From assembly GCA_964454975.1 (NCBI GenBank), contig CAYVVD010000032.1, forward strand, positions 1-24,306: a stretch of DNA of 24,306 bases, read 5' to 3'. Positions 21,571 through 24,306 of the stretch are shown piece after piece; position 1 is the first letter of the stretch; every line of letters begins with the position of its first letter. Made by a program: the position numbers and the translations under genes. The notes below the pieces were generated by a model. That model saw only the letters and a program-made list of their open reading frames with translations, was not told where the DNA came from and ran no database searches. Source of the stretch: CAYVVD01 sp964454975 (GTDB lineage: Bacteria; Bacteroidota; Ignavibacteria; Kapaibacteriales; UBA2268).

Positions 21571-22413
21571 CGTTAACAATAGGAAGGTATAAAGGTCGCA
21601 TGCTACCTTGTTCAACCATATCTCTGTTATTGAAAAGGGGATTCATGTAACTAAAATCATAGAGACAACTGCCTATTAATTTGTCAGCCGATTTCCCTGT
21701 TTTTTCTATTCCAGCTTCATTAATTGACAACAGGTATCCTTCAAGATCAATTAGGTAAACAGGATCTGCAGGTGCATTTAATAATGCCCTGTTCATTTTT
21801 TCGCTTTCGATGAGTTTTTCTTCCGACTGCTTTCTATCCGAAATATCCCTCTGTATTGCAAGGAATGCTACTATCTCACCCTTTTCATTATAAACAGGAT
21901 TGTCAGAACCTTCGATATTTATTAATTGCCCGGATTTTGTTTTATTTATAAATGCACCTTTGACTACGTTACCGCTTAATATCGCTTCCCGGAAATACTT
22001 GTCTTCATCCTTGTTCATTACTCCGCTTTTTAAAATACGGGGTGTAGTCTAATTGATAATTTCATCTTCAGTATAGCCATAAACCCGAGTGAACTCAGGG
22101 TTTATATAGCTGATTATACCTTCTGTATCTGTGAGAAAAATAGCTTCGCCTGATGTATTTGCTGCTTTTTAAATCGAAGTAATTCATCTTCAGCAACATT
22201 TCTTCTTTTAAGGTAAAATACCAATAGTTAGGCAGCCAGGATAAAAATTATTATAATAGCAAACCTGTAGAAAAACAGTACATCTGACTTTACATAGATA
22301 AGTGTGCTTAGAAATGATTTGTTGTATGCAGCACTTTCAAGGAGCGGTACAAGTACCCAGTTTATCAAACCAAGTATTACGGCCGATAATATTATTAACT
22401 TGCCTTCTTTCAT
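21560..22413 (-). pseudogene. Decayed membrane PAS-PAS sensor gene
   Basis: Read on the - strand from ATG 22413, the product starts with two membrane helices (LIILSAVILGLINWVLVPLL and FYRFAIIIIFILAA). It is then interrupted by TAA at 22230-22228, after which LLVFYLKRRNVAEDELLRFKK continues in frame. A one-base shift in the A run at 22170-22166 leads to a PAS domain (SGEAIFLTDTEGIISYINPE, YGYTEDEI). A TAG at 22051-22049 precedes TTPRILKSG, and the domain continues to IQRDISDRKQSEEKL. A second PAS domain starts at about 21800 and breaks off mid-domain at the TGA 21562-21560. No kinase domain follows. With three lesions plus truncation this is a pseudogene, unless the assembly is poor here. Confidence 0.8.
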
Positions 22414-22482
22414 CAGTTAAATATAAAATTATAGTTACCAAATTACAGTCTCATCTACAATTGTATAATTGAAGATAAAAAT

Positions 22483-22509
22483 TCCCGTTGATTTTACTCA
22501 ACAACGGGA
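22483..22509. terminator. Terminator-like hairpin in the intergenic region
   Basis: Eight-base arms TCCCGTTG (22483-22490) and CAACGGGA (22502-22509), with T-rich sequence on either side, could act in both directions. The intergenic stretch 22414-22757 otherwise holds a 10-base inverted repeat (22602-22611 with 22676-22685) and the promoter-like boxes listed separately; no gene is seen. Confidence 0.5.
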
Positions 22510-22686
22510 TTAAATTTAATAATTGTAAATTGAATCTATTTTTCAATTCGCCATCAAAGCCCATCAACCGGCAAATCAAATTTTGACCCGCCAAATGTAG
22601 AGCGTGAATTTTACTAACAAAAAACACAGCGATACAGCTTTGGAATTGATGTTTTATCTTAATTGAAAGATTGTTAAATTCACGCC

Positions 22687-22716
22687 TTGAAATAGCCTAA
22701 ACAGGAAAATTATATT
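22687..22716 (+). promoter_or_regulatory. Possible promoter of the isocitrate dehydrogenase gene
   Basis: TTGAAA (22687-22692) and TATATT (22711-22716) with an 18-base spacer, about 40 bases before ATG 22758. An AAAGG ribosome binding site follows at 22747-22751. Tentative. Confidence 0.35.
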
Positions 22717-22757
22717 CTGAAATAATTCAACCAATACACAATTCTTAAAGGTCTAAC

Positions 22758-24306
22758 ATGGCAAATTACAAGATAATCTGGACAAAAATTGATGAAGCAC
22801 CTGCACTAGCGACTTACTGTCTGCTACCGATAGTTAATGGATTTCTGAATGGTTCAGAAGTGGATGTGGAAACCAAAGACATCTCCCTGGCAGGTAGAAT
22901 AATTGCGAATTTTCCTGATAATCTGACCGAAAAACAAAAACTGCCTGATTATCTTGCAGAACTCGGTGCATTAGTCCAAACTCCCGAAGCCAATATTATT
23001 AAGCTTCCAAATATCAGCGCCTCAATACCACAGCTTCAGGCAACTATTAAAGAGTTGAGAAGCAAGGGATACAATATTCCTGAATTCCCGGAAGAACCTA
23101 AAACTGATGAAGAAAAAGCTCTGCGTGAGCGTTTTAGTGTTGCTCTTGGCTCAGCGGTTAACCCGGTTTTACGTGAAGGTAATTCTGACCGAAGGCCTGC
23201 GGCATCTGTTAAGAAGTTTGCACAAAAGAACCCCCACAAAATGATGAAACCCTGGCCTGAATCAGGTTCCAAGGCACGTGTTGCTCATATGAATGATAAA
23301 GATTTCTATTCCAGCGAAAAATCTACAACAGTTGCGAGTCCATGTGATGTCAGAATTGAATATGTTAACGGGAACGGTGATGCAGCTGTATTAAAGCCCA
23401 AAATATCGCTTTTGGAAGGAGAAGTGATTGACACTTCGGTAATGAATGTTGCTGCGCTGCGTAATTTTTATACTGAACAAATTGATGAGGCCGGGAAGGA
23501 TGGCGTGCTTCTTTCGCTTCACCTGAAAGCAACAATGATGAAAATTTCCGATCCGATTATGTTCGGGCATTGTGTCTCGGTATTTTACAAGGATGCCTTG
23601 GAAAAACATGCAGATACTCTAAGGTCAATCGGCGCTAATGTTAATAACGGGCTTGCAGATGTATTGGAAAAGCTTGGTAAACTGCCGCCGGAAAAAAAGG
23701 CAGAAATAGAAGCCGACATTAACAAGGTCTATGAAACAATGCCTGACCTCGCAATGGTTGATTCAAGGTACGGCATTACAAACCTGCATGTTCCAAACAA
23801 TATCATTGTTGATGCATCCATGCCGAATGTTGTTCGCGATGGTGGCAAAATGTGGAACAAGAACGACGAGTTGCAGGATTGCATCGCGATGGTTCCGGAT
23901 CGTTCCTATGCAACAATGTATAAAGAGATTCTCGAGGACTGCAAGCGCAACGGCCAGTTTGATCCTTCGACGATGGGGAATGTCTCCAATGTTGGCCTTA
24001 TGGCTAAGAAAGCCGAAGAATACGGTTCACATGATAAAACTTTCGAAGCACCTGATAATGGAGTTATAAGGGTTGTCAGGGCAGACGGAGAAATCATGCT
24101 TGAGCAGAATGTAGAAAAGGGTGACATTTTCAGGATGTGTCAGGCAAAAGACGAAGCGATAAAGGACTGGGTGAAGCTGGCTGTCAAGAGAGCGAGCGCA
24201 TCAGGTTCCCCGGCAATCTTTTGGCTGGATGAAAACAGGGGACACGACAGAGAGATTATCAATAAAGTAAATAAATACCTGCCCGGGCATGATATATCCG
24301 GTCTTG
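22758..24306 (+). CDS. icd: Monomeric NADP-dependent isocitrate dehydrogenase, 3' end outside the window
   Basis: An open frame from ATG 22758 (AAAGG six bases upstream) to the window end gives 516 codons of a protein that is about 740 residues long in this family. It is the monomeric type of isocitrate dehydrogenase (oxidative decarboxylation of isocitrate to 2-oxoglutarate with NADP+, TCA cycle). GSAVNPVLREGNSDRR carries Ser132, Asn135, Arg139 and Arg145, identical in number to the isocitrate-binding residues of the Azotobacter vinelandii enzyme. Other family blocks are LKATMMKISDPIMFGH, VVRDGGKMWNKNDELQD and STMGNVSNVGLMAKKAEEYG (then SHDKTF). It seems to be a core gene outside the accessory region. 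Confidence 0.95.
   Translation, partial: MANYKIIWTKIDEAPALATYCLLPIVNGFLNGSEVDVETKDISLAGRIIANFPDNLTEKQKLPDYLAELGALVQTPEANIIKLPNISASIPQLQATIKELRSKGYNIPEFPEEPKTDEEKALRERFSVALGSAVNPVLREGNSDRRPAASVKKFAQKNPHKMMKPWPESGSKARVAHMNDKDFYSSEKSTTVASPCDVRIEYVNGNGDAAVLKPKISLLEGEVIDTSVMNVAALRNFYTEQIDEAGKDGVLLSLHLKATMMKISDPIMFGHCVSVFYKDALEKHADTLRSIGANVNNGLADVLEKLGKLPPEKKAEIEADINKVYETMPDLAMVDSRYGITNLHVPNNIIVDASMPNVVRDGGKMWNKNDELQDCIAMVPDRSYATMYKEILEDCKRNGQFDPSTMGNVSNVGLMAKKAEEYGSHDKTFEAPDNGVIRVVRADGEIMLEQNVEKGDIFRMCQAKDEAIKDWVKLAVKRASASGSPAIFWLDENRGHDREIINKVNKYLPGHDISGL

Noticed and set aside
1..24306. tRNA, rRNA or riboswitch genes
   Set aside because: I saw no cloverleaf, ribosomal RNA or known riboswitch sequence by reading; a covariance-model search would be needed to exclude small ones.

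Overview
The window looks like an AT-rich metagenome-type scaffold (it carries a 100-base run of N) from the Bacteroidota/Chlorobiota-Ignavibacteria side of the tree. The best evidence is a secreted protein with a type IX secretion (Por-type) C-terminal sorting domain at 18339-19958. Short operonic overlaps and lineage-typical accessory families (ORF6N, RhuM, DUF1016) agree with this. The exact genus cannot be read from the sequence.

Region 1 (1-15251) is a long block with every gene on the + strand. It opens with the end of a DUF169 protein and a tripartite RND efflux pump (TolC-like, lipoprotein adaptor, permease). Next come a CoA-binding protein, a periplasmic Cys-rich thioredoxin-like protein, a DGC-domain zinc-binding protein, an AhpD-fold protein without the catalytic CxxC/His, a YeeE/YedE sulfur transporter and a DsrE protein. 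These are followed by an unlisted 36-aa membrane peptide gene, a NapH-like membrane polyferredoxin, TrmO, an ArsP-type permease, a mini-thioredoxin, ArsF-like and ArsG-like proteins, a TraR/DksA zinc finger, a truncated second DsrE copy, and an ECF sigma factor with its ZAS-type anti-sigma. Many starts overlap the previous stop, so much of the block is probably co-transcribed. I read it as a thiol/sulfur-redox and (organo)arsenical or metal detoxification island. Its substrate is inferred, not shown.

Region 2 (15267-18296) starts at the assembly gap, which abuts a repeat. It holds four accessory genes head to tail: a truncated RhuM gene fused out of frame to the tail of an ORF6N gene, an intact ORF6N/PLD-like gene, a DUF1016 PDDEXK nuclease, and an internally deleted AlbA_2/COG2865-type regulator. 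Three of the four carry strong palindromes inside the reading frame, and unrelated members share the same 27-base 3' end.

Region 3 (18339-20768) contains the T9SS-secreted protein and a small GIY-YIG nuclease gene bracketed on both sides by arrays of imperfect palindromes. These palindromes have a constant 14-nt core, TTCGACT(A/C)CGCTCA, whose flanking arms differ between copies but stay complementary. The same element borders the N gap. This repeat/nuclease arrangement is the best candidate here for an undescribed mobile or genome-shaping system.

Region 4 (20876-24306) has a small Met-rich membrane protein, a decayed two-PAS sensor pseudogene on the - strand ending in a terminator, and the first 516 codons of a monomeric NADP-dependent isocitrate dehydrogenase that runs off the window.
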